Positions 47,105 to 60,500 of a DNA stretch of 64,000 nucleotides are shown in pieces; the first letter of the stretch is position 1; each line of letters begins with the position of its first letter. The position numbers and the translations under genes are program-made. The stretch lies in contig CM037464.1 of NCBI GenBank assembly GCA_021014325.1, positions 2,883,127 through 2,947,126 of the forward strand, read 5' to 3'. This DNA is from Plazaster borealis (lineage: Eukaryota; Echinodermata; Asteroidea; Forcipulatida; Labidiasteridae). Under the pieces are notes generated by a model. That model was not told the origin of the DNA. It did no database searches and worked only from the letters and a program-made list of their open reading frames with translations.

Positions 47105-47560
47105 TATGGGTGCACCACACACTACACAAATACTCAAAAAATACTTTAAAGTCTCCCCACCTCTGAAAACCAATCAAATATATTTTCGGACAACTAAACT
47201 TCAGATTTCTTTTCAATTTTTGGGAGGTCAGCCTTTTGGAATTTTTGCTAATTATTCAAGAAAAAAACAACCCCAAAATAATGGGGTTTTTTCCCAAACC
47301 GACTTGCTGCCAGTTTTCACGAAGCACTCCTACACTTCCCAAGTCAAATAGGACCAACTTTTTAAGCCTAAATTTATCAAGTCTCCTCAAAAGTTGATGC
47401 ACAGAACCCCAAGGTTGTGATAACTTGTCATAATTACACAACCTAATTATTGCATGACCCCCAAAACGTTATAATTAAAGTCAAAAGAAATTGAGGGCCT
47501 ACAAATAATATTATGATAATCAAGGTTTGGCGCACGAATTTTTGCCTTTTGTGTAGTGTA
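47105..47560. repeat. Right member of direct repeats bracketing RPS12
   Basis: Same orientation as 42818-43260, beginning about 85 bp upstream of the RPS12 leader exon. Differences are substitutions and small indels, plus an insertion near 47400-47460. Confidence 0.85.
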
Positions 47561-47570
47561 TGTACCCTAC

Positions 47571-50379
47571 TGAATGGGGGCAGTGAGCCTCCTCTTCATG
47601 TGGGACAGGCGCCCTCCATCCTCCCGTTTGCAATAACATAACCTTTAATAGTGTAGACCTAAAGAAAGCCGGACAAACTTAACTGCATTTCAATAGCTAT
47701 CGAAACCGTTCGACAAGTCAAAACGGCGCAACTTATCGAAACTTCTGCCGGGACGGGGTCAGGAACGGCTCGAGCTCCTCGCCATGGTGCTGAGGTGACC
47801 TAGAAACATAAAATATTCGACACCCCCCCCCTCAAACTTTATGTCTTTTCCCCCACTTGCCTCCCCCAATGAAAATGGCTCAGGTTACGCCACTGGTTTT
47901 GTGCATGCGGTGTAACGAATAATTTTGCTGCCTTGCAGAGTAGCATTGACAAAATTTCCCGCCACATTATGAGTATGGCTAGACTGGTATGATTATAGGG
48001 GTAAAAAAAAACAAGAGGTGTTCCGGGTGGATTGCCCGAACACCTAATGCAATTATTTTATGAAAAGTGTTTTCATCGGGAGAAAAATTGAAAAAGTAAT
48101 AATTTTTCCTGAAATGAATGGTCCCATAGGGCCTACATTAAATATCCCCCATTTTATGTTTGTTTCCACCGCTTGCCTGATTGAAAATAATATCCTCATC
48201 AACTGTTTATAATCAACAACTGCCAAATAAAATGAAATTATTACCAAATCGATGTACAACTAAAAAACAAACAAACAAACAAACACTCCAACAAAAACCA
48301 GAAATTATCAACATAAGGCAAGCTGCATTTATTTTCTTCCAGTCTCTGATGATCCTACATAACACATCTGAGTGAAATCCTCGCTAAAAATACAATAAAC
48401 TACTTGTAGATTAAATGTTCTATGTATAAGGCCTTATCATTAATTGTATTCTAATTCGTGAAAAAAAACCTCATTTGCGATAATATTATATTATTATTAT
48501 TTTGGAAACAGTCTTCGTTTCCCCCTTTGAGGACCGAGTAGAAAAATATCTCGTAAATAAAAAAAAAGTCCACAAACTTTGGTTTTCTATGAACACGTTT
48601 TTGGAGATCATTAATTGATTCGCTATATTTATATTATTCTCATTCGTTTATTTTACCCTGTTTAAGGGGAAGAGTGGGTCTTACTTTAAATATCATGCTT
48701 GGCCCAAAAGAATATTGTTCATTGTGTTGTCAAAATAACCGAGGTGTATTATAAACAATATAATGGCAGAGTTAATAATCTCTTGATATTATTAAACTAC
48801 CAGAACAAGTGCGATGTGCGTAAGCTACCAAGGTGAGGAATAAGTGGCGCTTATTATTAAGTTCATAGTACAATTGTGAGGCACGATGGATGGGTTCAAC
48901 ATCCACCTCAGTGAGGTATGCGGTTGTTTTAAAGACTTGAATCCATGACGTCATAGTCAATGCTTTCAAGATACACCATGGCTCTAAGTCACAACTACCT
49001 GATAACGCACACCTTAAAAGTATAAATCGTAAGAAAGATGAAAACGCACGAGTGTAACACGACATTCGATAGTATGTAAGCAAACTTCGTAAGACTAAAA
49101 CTTTTAAAAGTTTGTTACTAATGCAAAAAAAAAAGTACTTTGAAGATGATTTCCAGCAAGAACTTAGTCCTACTGGCACTCGCACAAAATAATCACCAGA
49201 AACAGTAATCGGGGGAAACAAAATGTGCAGCATGCAGAGGGATTTCATACACAAGGAAACTACCCGGTACAAGCAATATTGAATGCCATAACATAAAAAT
49301 AAAATACACAATACTGCAATACAGAATCACCTTTTCATAATCTTAAGAAACTTGGAATATCAATCTAGGATAACACTCAAGACGACTTATCGTGAGGGGT
49401 TCAAATGTTCAATTTTTTCATCGGTAAAACTACCGTGTTATGAACAAAAAAATATCAAATCAAATTCAATGGTTGGTTATACCATTGGAGGAAGGAAAAA
49501 CAAACTACTACGGCATCGCTAATTGAAATCTTAAGCCAGTGATCTTACCAAGTTACCATTTCATTTTGATATTCAGAAAAGATGTATTATCTGCAGGACA
49601 TACTACCCATTACGAATATTCACGCTTTTAATTTCACAGCAAACGTTTTTTTTAAAGAAGGAAAAAATGCTTTTGATATATATATTTGCATGTTATTAAA
49701 TTCAATATACAGCTTCATTTTTACAATTAACTTAATTAAGGTCGACTACTAAATATATCAACCCCTAACCACCAATAAAGGCTAATAAACATTGATCATA
49801 TACATTTACTTCCTTCAACAAAACATACTGATCAGTAACCATTGCATCATTCATCAGAAATTGTACAAAATCTCTATAAATAATCATATTCTGTACAAAT
49901 GAAAAAATCTTTTCAGTATTTCAAGTCCATAATTATGCTACCATAATTTTGTTATAGTATATTCATGCTATTTACATTTAAAAATACCATTTTATAAAAA
50001 TCCAAGATAATTTTGCATTGATTTGTCATGGAAACAAAGAGAGATTTTGAGACGCACAGTAAGGTGCGACCTGTCCAGTTTCATGAGCACAATGAGCAGA
50101 ATTATCTGCCTAGAAATTACATTTAAATTTACCCATAGCAACAAAACAAAACTGATTTTCTTTATTTAAACAGGATAGTGCACACATTCTATTTTTGTAC
50201 ATCCATAATGGAGACATTTTTTGTTCTTTCCTTTGTCCATGTAGTTAACATCCTCCCCATATACTTTGTGCACAAAGTTCCTTGTGGAGCACCCCAGTCT
50301 TTATAGAATTCCCTTATGGGGACCTTCTGCTTTCCATTTTTTGTTTTGTCCTCGGTCTCTAAAAGGTAGCGAATATTAA
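47571..50379. other. Gene-poor intergenic stretch
   Basis: AT-rich, without a splice-consistent exon chain. An open frame of 179 codons on - at 48772-49311 has no recognisable domain. 50220-50370 repeats the 31376-31500 segment (GTTCTTTCCTTTGTCC, CACAAAGTTCCTTGTGGA). May include distal FBXO 3' UTR. Confidence 0.4.
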
Positions 50380-50380
50380 T

Positions 50381-50807
50381 AATAATAATAATAATAATGG
50401 CTTCTTATATAGCGCACATATCCGTCACTCAGTGACGCTCAAGGCGCTTTTAACGTTCATTATTTTCCTGCAAGGTATTGTGGAGCTACGTTTTGAAGTA
50501 TGAGACCAAGTCCTTTACATAGCGTCATGTAATGGTTTACAAGGTGCTGTGGCGCAATATGCTGCCGATCAAACCAGGAACACCGGGGCAAACCCCTTCT
50601 CTTTTCGAAAAGTGCACTGGGTTCTTTTACGTGCATTACACAACACACGGGACCTACGGCTTAACGTCCCATCCGAAGGACGAAGCATGTGGTTAAGTGT
50701 CTTGCTTAAGGGCACAAGTGTCACGACTGGGATTCGAACCCACACTCTGCTGATCAGAAACACCAGAGCTTGAGTTCGGTGTTCTTATCCGCTCGGCCAC
50801 GACACGC
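50381..50807 (-). mobile_element. Full-length tRNA-Leu-derived SINE, type 2 tail
   Basis: Reverse-oriented sister of 36129-36561: head at 50807 (GTGTCGTGGCCGAGCGG), same body, and an (ATT)n tail at 50381-50398. The two copies agree closely over about 420 bp, suggesting recent activity. Confidence 0.9.
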
Positions 50808-51109
50808 CAACATATTAAAACATATCAAGTTGATTTAGAAACTGAGACGTTTTTACAATATTACAAAGTCTACCTTATCTTGATTCAAAGAGAGTAACCA
50901 CCTGCACCAGCAGGTTTACTTACAATGTCAATGCTATAAAAAGTAGTCACACCAATCATGCTTTACAAACAAAATATTATAAATACTGTTTTTTTCACAC
51001 ATCAGTAACTATAAATATAATGACACAATTTTGGACACAGAGTGACCTTAAGTAAACATTTGCACAGGTGATTCCTAACATTTGATTAAATATCGTTAGT
51101 GCAAATTGC

Positions 51110-51530
51110 ATATACTTAATAATAAAATTACTAGGAATTGATCGGTGAATTTTCCATAACTTTGAAAGAGGTGCGGGAATTGTTGAGGGGGTAGAATCTT
51201 TATTCTGAAGAACTTTAGCATTCGTTTCAAAAACAAAAGAGTCGATGGTTAAAGATTTAAAACTCCCAGCTGGGTTGTCTGATATGGAGTCCAAGAAGGG
51301 TGGTAGGTCCTGGAGAATTTTCCACAGGTTTGAATGAGGTCCAGGAATTGTTGAAGGGGTAAAATATTTATTCTGAAGAAACTTTGGCATCCATTTCAAA
51401 AAACAAAAGAGTCAAGGGTTAAAGAATTAAATCTCCAAGTCGGGCTGTCTAATATGGAGTCCCAGAAGGCTAGCGGGTCCTGAAGAAGATTCCGCAGGTT
51501 TGAAAGAGGTCCAGGAATTGTTGAGGTTTG
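51110..51530 (-). repeat. Three ~169-bp tandem units overlapping the FBXO last exon
   Basis: GAATTGTTGA recurs at 51177, 51345 and 51515 (spacing 168 and 170), each with the preceding GTTTGAA.GAGGTCC word and followed by matching TTTATTCTGAAGAA / AACAAAAGAGTC blocks. The rightmost unit is the C-terminal coding part (PQQFLDLFQTCG); the other two lie in the 3' UTR. Confidence 0.85.
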
Positions 51531-54500
51531 ATGTCAAAATTGATGAGTAGTTCTGGCCTCTCTTTGAGACGTGTATCTCCTTCTGGTAGAAGCTCCTTGC
51601 AGCAGGGGTGACCACCATTCTGACATAAACAACAAACAAGCAAGATTTAAAGGCACTGAACACTTTTGGAAAGTGTCAAAGACCAGTGTTCTCATTTGGT
51701 GTATCCCAACATATGCATAAAATAACAAGCCTGTGAAAATTTGGGCTCAATTGGTCATCGAAGTTGCAAGAAAATGATAAAAGAAAAAACACCCTTGTTG
51801 TACAAATTTGTGTGCTTTCAGATAGAAATAAAAACTTCTTGCAAGAAGTTTTTATTATTTTAGTGAGAAATTACCCCTTTCTCAAAAACTACGTTATTTC
51901 AGAGGGAGTTGTTTCCTACAATGTTTTATACTATCAACAGCTCTCCGTTGCTTGTTACCAAGTAAGTTTTTATGCTAATATTTGTTTTGAGTCATTACCA
52001 AACGTGTACGATACCTTTAAAGCTGATTTGCATGGATGAACTTCAACTCAATGAGGTTTGTGGTGTGCTTTATTTCTTTCAAGTCATTTTATCATGTACT
52101 TGGTTCTGAATACTTTGATAATACATCAGGAAATCTATAACCCATACTGGAGATGCTTAGGAACAAACATTATGTTAACCATTTCCCCATTTCCTGATCA
52201 TAGTTCTCTTAGCTTGCAAATAAGCATACAAAAATAATGCAACAATTCAATCGTCAATTCTCAGAAACATTTACAGTTCATAACACAAAATGCAATATCA
52301 CATGTTGTGTTGTGGCCGAGTGGTCTAGTTCACCGGACACAAGCTCTGGTGTTATCAGCAGCAGAGTGTGGGTTCGAATTCCGGTCATGACACTTGTGCC
52401 CTTGAGCAAAGCACTTGACCATAATTGCTTCGTAAAAAGTTGGGAAGGTAGTGCATTCTGCTCTACCAGCCAGGCTCCTAGTGGATGATACCCATGCCTA
52501 CATCCTTACGGACTGAAGGGGGGAACCCTGTCTCAGCCCCAGGAGTAGGTGGCAACAAGAAATATTACAAAAAAAATAAACAAATTAATCACAATATCTT
52601 TCTCACCCTCCAGAAAAGACAGTTACAGTAAGCACATAACTGCAGCAAATCTGCGTAGTCTTCATGCAGTGGATGTCTTTTGTATAGTTTCTTGTACGCT
52701 AATTTCCAATCAGTCTCCACAGGACCTTGTTGACAAACTTCCTGTATCTAAAAAATTATTTGTTTAAAGATCAAAGACTTAGTAAAAATGGCAGGAAAAC
52801 AACAAAGACACAAATGTTTTCAATAACATATAATGTAACAAACCTCCCTTATTAGGGTTATCCCCAGGTTTTTTTCAAAACTGTGGGACATTCTGGACCC
52901 AAACTTTGTAAGTTTGGCCAAAGCACCCTGAATTTAAAATGAGATCCTTGGAATTTCTTTTACTTGGGAGTTTTTCTTTGATTTTAAAAGCTCTACTGTG
53001 CAATCTGGGGCATTCTAATTGGTTTTAACTTTATGATTGGGAATTTGATCTGAAGTCAAAAAATGTGGCTGCATTACTCGCTTATCGGCCTGCAATTTAC
53101 GTGCATAGGCCCGATACACTAACTTGTGCGTGGGGAGAACCCAGCTATTATGAGTGGTGGTGGTTCTGAAATTGTTAATTAACCAAAATGTTTCAGAACC
53201 ATCATAACTCGTTGAGAGATTAATGGAATAAAGTTAGAATTGGCTGGATTTGGGAAGCATCTAAATACCCCAAATAGACCCTGCACATACCCATGTATTA
53301 AGCCCAGTTCATACTCCCTGTGAATGCTTTGTGCGAAGTGAATTTGACGTCACAACTCTGTTTTCGCTGTGAATGTTTCGCAAGAGTTGAGCACAGCTCA
53401 ACGCTTCTGAATTGAAGGAAGTATGAACCAGGCTTTACTTGGGCCATTGGTAACTCATGTAACATCAAGCTTAGACACTTCAGTCATCGGTAATTTGTAC
53501 CCCTATCAAACTTAGACAGTGAGCTATGTGGTATGTCTTCATTACGTTAACCTTGTTAAAGGTATCGTACACGTTTGGTAATGACTCAAAACAAATATTA
53601 GCATAAAAACTTACTTGGTAACAAGCAACGGAGAGCTGTTGATAGTATAAAACATTGTAGGAAACAACTCCCTCTGAAGTAACGTAGTTTTTGAGAAAGA
53701 GGTAATTTCTCACTAAAATAATAAAAACTTCTTGCAAGAAGTTTTTATTCCTATCTGAAAGCACACAAATTTGAACAACATGGGTGTTTTTTCTTTCATC
53801 ATTTTCTTGCAACTTCGATGACTAATTGAGCCCAAATTTTCACAGGTTTGTTATTTTATGCATATGTTGGGATACACCAAGTGAGAACGCTGGTCTTTGA
53901 CAATTTCCAAACGTGTTCAGTGCCTTTAATTTGTCTGTTATACTAGCGTCTTGCCAGAACGAGAATTACCTGACTCGGTGTAAAATGATACCGACACAGA
54001 TCCTTCCATAGGAAATTCTCAGAAGCCACTAAGTACATCTGGTAGTTTGTTTTGCCAGCGTTTACAATATCTCTATGATCGCTCAGATGGTTGAGTACTC
54101 TACTTAAGACTTCATCGGGTAGATCTGTCAGCTTCAACAATCCATCCTCCTCCCTCTGCGATAGGAAAACGAAAGACAACTTTTGTATAAAAAATGAAAA
54201 CAATTTTATCCCAGAAATTTTAAATTAACTTTACAGTTAAAGGCACTGGACACTATTGGTAATTACTCAAAATAATTGTTAGCATAAAAACTTATTGGTA
54301 ACGAGCAATGGAGAGCTGTTGATAGTATTAAACAAATTGTGAGAAACGGCTCCCTCTGAAGTAACAAAGTTTTTGAGAACGAAGTAATTTCTCACTAAAA
54401 TATTTGATTTGATTTCGAGACCTCAGCTGAGGTCTCGAAATCAAGCATCTGAAAGCACACATCTTGGTGCGACAAGGGTGCTTTTTCTTCCATTATTCTC

Positions 54501-57500
54501 TCGCAACTTTGACGACCAATTGAGTTAAAATTTTCACAGGCTTGTTATTTTGTGCGTATGTTGAGATACACCAAGTGAGAAGACTGGTCTTTGACAATTA
54601 GGCTACCAAAGGTGTCCAGTGTCTTTAAAACCTTCTTTCTAATACAGTTGTTTGGTGGTGCAAGCATTTTCAGAAATAAACAAAGCAACTCCAAAATGAT
54701 GAATTCCCTCCCAAACCCCCCCCCCCAAAAAAAAAAACCCCACCATCTTATATCAGAACACTCAACCTGATCATAAATTATCTGGAAACCTCATCAAAGG
54801 CATCATTGTCTGCAATAAATATTTTAAATAGGCATGTTACCTCTCTGACTTGAATGTTATCCAATTTCGCCAACCACCCCTGAAGCATCTTCAAGCGCCC
54901 GCTCCAGGTTGCTTGGCAACCAACGTGAGATGCAAAACTGTTGTTCATAGCAACAATAGCCCCACATAGGATTCTCCTGACTTGCTCCATGTTGTGGTGG
55001 GTCACGCTGACTACATAAAATTAAAATAAAATGAAATCAAAATTGAAAAGAACATTACTGTAATCTGTACAATAAAGTTTGAACTTGAAGACATTTACGA
55101 ATAGTGAAATGTTCTTTCAATCATCTTTTTGGTGAACAGTCTTAAAGAAATTAATCCTTACCAAGGTTAATGATTTCCTCAAGAACATTGAAGAGATCTT
55201 TCTGAGCCAAGCCACTCAGGGAGGAGAAACAAGTAGTTACAATCAATTCTAGAAGCTGGAGAGACAAAGAATAAGAGAATTGTAAGCTTTACCCTCGTAA
55301 ATACACATAGTTGAATCTCCTATAATCTCCTACTGCACCAGCTAAGGCTAGACTGGCAACCAGTCCCACTGCCCCCACCTTCCCCTCACCTCTCCCCCTA
55401 ACCTCACCCTCACATACGTACCCTGCACACATAGTTGAATCTCCTATAATCTCCTACTGCACCAGCTAAGGCTAGACTGGCAACCAGTCCCACTGCCCCC
55501 ACCTTCCCCTCACCTCTCCCCCTAACCTCACCCTCACATACGTACCCTGCACACATAGTTGAATCTCCTATAATCTCCTACTGCACCAGCTAAGGCTAGA
55601 CTGGCAACCAGTCCCACTGCCCCCACCTACCCCTCATCTCTCCCCCAAACCCCACCCTTTCCCTCACCTCTCCCCCACCTCCTCACCCCTCATCACCCCT
55701 GCACACATAGTTGAATCTCCTATAATCTCCTACTGCACCAGCTAAGGCTAGACTGGCAACCAGTCCCACTGCCCCCACCTTCCCCTCACCTCTCCCCCTA
55801 ACCTCACCCTCACATACGTACCCTGCACACATAGTTGAATCTCCTATAATCTCCTACTGCACCAGCGAGGTCCAACTTACAGATCATCTCCCCAATTGTG
55901 TAATACATCCCTCTCGCCTGGAATACAAAAACGCAATTGTATCAAAATTAAGATGCAAAAATTGACTAGAGCAGGACTTGAACCTGCGACCTCCGGAATA
56001 ACGTGCCGGCGCTCTTCCAATTGAGCTTTCTAGCCCTACTATTGGTCCAAGGGGGTGCCAAGTCAGAATTGACAAAATAAGGAGACTGCCAACATTAGGG
56101 CTAGATAGCTCAGTCAGTTTCCCTTAATTTATTACTCAAATTAACCCCCACTTCAATGAAAGAAAACCAGTGTCAACAAGAAAATGTAAACATATGATGA
56201 CTATATCTTTTGCATTTTTGAAAAATCTTTAATCTAACACTGTCAATTATTAACATCACTGACATTATCCAATACAACAAAATAAAGAAATACAAATTAA
56301 TGAGAAAAACAAAAAAAATACATTTTTACTTACCCCAGCCGATCTTGGAATTAATACAAATGAAGTCTGTGGCTTGTCTGAAAAAAAGAAGAAGCTTTTA
56401 TGATCTTATATGAAACAAATAGAAATAAATTGACCTTTTCAGAATTAAGTAGTCTCCCGAATTCCAAAATCTACTACGCGGCAGTAGAACAAATAGCAAG
56501 ACAAGTTCTCAAAGAGCAAAATCTACACTATATACAGCAAAGAAGACATATACACATGTAGTGTTACCGCAAATTGTATACCTCGACATGCAATGCCTCA
56601 AAACTCACATGAATTGGCCTCATAACAATTTGAATCACTTGGTTTTTGTTTTAGTCACTAAATCAAAAGAGATACAAGAAGATTCAATTTTTCAGAAAAA
56701 CTTTTAATTATGATTGACTGATCATTCAGATGGGATTATTATTTTTTTTGCTATTACCTTTTTACCAAGTTTCTAACGAACCACTTAAATCGTTGCGGTA
56801 CCCACTGCTAAAACATAGGATTCAAACTGCCTCTAGCCACCGGGCTAGTTCGGTGGTCTAGTGGTAAGACGTCTGCTCTAGCAATGCAAAGGTCGTGGGT
56901 TCGAATCCCAACAAAGCGATTTGCATGTGGATTTTTTTCACAGAACTCGGAAGAGTACCGAGTATACTAGTACTAGTGCTTAATACAAATCTGTGTAAGG
57001 GTAAAAAACTAATTATATATAACCACAGTTAAATGTATTGTACACGTTTGGTAATGACTCAAAACAAATATTAGCATGAAAACTTACTTGGTAACAAGCA
57101 ACGGAGAGCTGTTGATAGCATAAAACATTGTAGGAAACGACTCCCTCGGAAGTAACGTAGTTTTTGAGAAAGAGGTAATTTCTCACAATAAAAACTTCTT
57201 GCAAGAAGTTTTTATTCCTATCTGAAAGCACACAAATTTGTACAACAAGGGTGTTTTATCTTTTATCATTTTCTTGCAACTTCGATGACCAATTGAGCCC
57301 AAATTTTCACAGGCTTGTTATTTTATGCATATGTTGGGATACACCAAGTGAGAACGCTGGTCTTTGACAATTTCCAAACGTGTTCAGTGCCTTTAAACCT
57401 TTGTTTATAATTGACTGTAAACCTCCGAGCATTTTTAATCAAGTATGTGGCTTGACTTACCAATCTCTTGATATTCATTGTGCATACTTTCACTTTCAAT

Positions 57501-60500
57501 CTCTAACCACTTCTTGACTGCATCACAACTTTGGCTTGGTGCCAAATCCACATCTCCATTAACTATCCCTCGATCCTTTTGATGACGATCACTGCACCCC
57601 TCATCTGAAGAATCCTTGCTGCATGAACTGTGGAATCTGGAATAGTAAATTTAACAGATATGATTGTTTAGTTAGGCCAAAACAAACATTGTTTGTTTGT
57701 CCATAGAGGGTCCTTAAAAAGTAGGGTCGGTCAGTTGATTTTTTATTATTTTAATATGGATATTGTAAACTTTTTGGAATCAAAAATATTAAGTCCAAAC
57801 ACAAAACACAACACTTTCACTGTATTTTTAACTATTTTATTAACTGTCTTTGAATAGTATTTTACTACTAACAACTGTTCAACTAACAAGATGTTATGTT
57901 GTTGATGTTGAGATGAATGCTTTACCGGAGCTACCAGCTGATGAGTGATGCGGAGCACTTCCGCAGTACTGAAATTTCACCAGAATAAAAAGTCAGGAAT
58001 GTATTAACACCTTGGATTGGTAAACTGCTTAATGTAGTTAAATAAATACAAAATATAAAAAATTAAAAATCGGTCAAGACACAAATGACGGTCGGTTGGA
58101 CGAGGACAAACAATCTTTGTTGGGGGGCCTTAGTGCTCAGTACTGCTGATATATAACTACCAAGAATAACACTCTACACAATAACAGTTTATATCTACTC
58201 TCTTGTGAATGTGAAAGTATAGCCTGGGAAATGACCCGCAGCTGCAACTGCAACTGACACTTGCCGTCAGGCTAGGTTGTGAGGCTAATTCAGGCTATTT
58301 CACTCTGGCGTAACAGCTACATAATCAACACCCGTGGGACCCTAATTACAACACTTCATATTAAAACGTTGCTCTTTATACTGTTATGGCTGAGAAAATG
58401 CCATTTTCCAACCTCCCAATTCAAATAAAAAGAAAGGGGTTTTTTCAATTCAATTTAATTACACATTTATTTCAATATGTCTATGAAAATTAGCGACAAC
58501 TACATATACATGTAATGACTGAGTAAAGCAGAAATATAAATAAGTATCAATCAGCAGGTAGAGTATAGAGAATATCCAAGACAAGTGGAAAGAAAATGTA
58601 AGCAGGCAACAAATTAGAACAATTAATTAAACATCCCGATAAGTTTGGTTTATCATTGATGTTAAATTGTTTTTAATTTTTTATTATCTACTTCAACATT
58701 GCAACATCCTAGTGTATTCCTATTTCAAATATATGTCACTTTTTTGCTATTCCCTCAATTACAATGGCAAGGAATAAATATTTGCTTGTTTGATTATCAC
58801 TCAATACTTATTTTTTAATCTCATGAGGGAATTTAGAATATGTCCTGCCAGGTTTTGAGGACTTCTTGGGACTTCTGTCACCTACATGTAAACATATGGT
58901 TTTATTCTTTCAGTTTTATAATTTTTGTTTGTTCAAAGAGACAACAATTTCTTCAGAAAGATTAAAATCAAAGTCTTAAATTGTTTTTACAATTTTAAAT
59001 GTGTGTGTGTGTCGGGGGGGGGGGGTAAATGCAGTCTCATTGTCAGCTGTTCTAAAATCTTAGGTAATATACCAATGTTATTTAAAAATTACGGGGCAGG
59101 AAATGTGTAATAAAAAATTAAAAAAACTTTGCACGCCTCAAAAAAATAATGTGTACAGGTACATGTAAACTCATTTTTGCACCAGTGACTGCTTCCTCTG
59201 TGCATTCAGTCAACACCGAGGAATAAAACATACAAAATGTAAATACAATACAACGGGCTGGCTACATCAATACTGCACTGACTGGAGCTCCAACGTCCAA
59301 GGCTTGTTTACAAAATCCCTCCCCTTTCATGACCATATATGGTCATGTGTTTACCATACAAGGTGAACCCATGGGACAGCATGAATATGCATTTTTGCTC
59401 CATGCAGCAGAGGCATTGTGTGCAGTTGTTATTCAACCTTTCATGACCATATATGGTCATGTGTTTACCATACAAGGTGAACCCATGGGACAGCATGAAT
59501 ATGCATTTTTGCTCCATGCAGCAGAGGCATTGTGTGCAGTTGTTATTCAACAAAATCATTGTGTATTAGGGGGGGGGGACACGACTCACAGGTAGGGGTC
59601 GGTCATCAGCATATCTACTATACAAGCTCCTTATTTGGTCAACAACCTTACTCACTGTAAACTCTAATTGTTGAGCCCATTGGACTTACTATCCAAAGCC
59701 AATTCCCTTTATTTTTTTTAAAGAATATATACAGTCATTTAAGAATTCATTGAAAAAGTTGGATCAGAGAACTACTATGTTGCAAACGAAAATTATCATT
59801 CTTTTTTTCGTTTTTTAACTTAATTGTTCTAAGAGAGGTCGAGTGTCATTTTCTTTTAAATGGTTAACTGCCCCCTCCATGAATAGGTTTACCTACCTAC
59901 TACTTGTATCCTGAACAAAATTATGAGGGTTTTATCCTTACAGGTGTTTGAATAAAAAGAAATTCAGCACAAACTTAAGAAAAATAATGCAGAGCTTTAA
60001 CATTCAGAAACAAAAAATCATTAGTCAGTTTACAGATGCAACAATGTTATCAATAAAACAAACAACAACAAAATGCAAAATGCAACTTTAGTTGAGATTT
60101 TAGTTTTTTTGTCAAAATATCATTTTTTAAATTTTTTATTTCCTTCCTCTATCTATGATGACAGTAAAAATTATGTTTCATGTGTCATTGTCATAGGCCA
60201 TATCACAGGAGGCAATTTACAGCCAACCAGATCCAGGCATGAATAAAGGGGATCATCTACATAAATTTTAATTTTTTTATAATTTTAATGTTGGATTGTA
60301 AGACATTGTTGTTAGAACTGCTGTGTTTCTTTTGTAATACAGATGAATTTGGTAATGCCTTTATTTTGCCAATCAAAAATTACCTCGCTTGACAAGACTG
60401 GGCACTAGAGCTGATGTCATGATGCTTAAGAATACTATGCAAATACAAATTTAAGCAACCTATGTCAACTGACATGTGTGTCATCTCCTCCTATCAGTAT

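Larger units (their letters stand above)
59325..59552. repeat. Exact 114-bp tandem duplication with a CArG palindrome
   Basis: Two copies, 59325 and 59439, identical as far as I can read, each starting TTTCATGACC and ending GTTGTTATTCAAC. Identity implies a recent duplication. Confidence 0.9.

Noticed and set aside
48772..49311. 179-codon open frame on the minus strand
   Set aside because: No recognisable domain, odd composition (Leu/Cys/Ser-rich throughout), no splice context. Most likely chance.
55304..55756. Intronic FBXO exon 4 copies as alternative cassette exons
   Set aside because: The upstream AG (TTGCCAG) puts them in a frame with early stops, and two have lost the donor.
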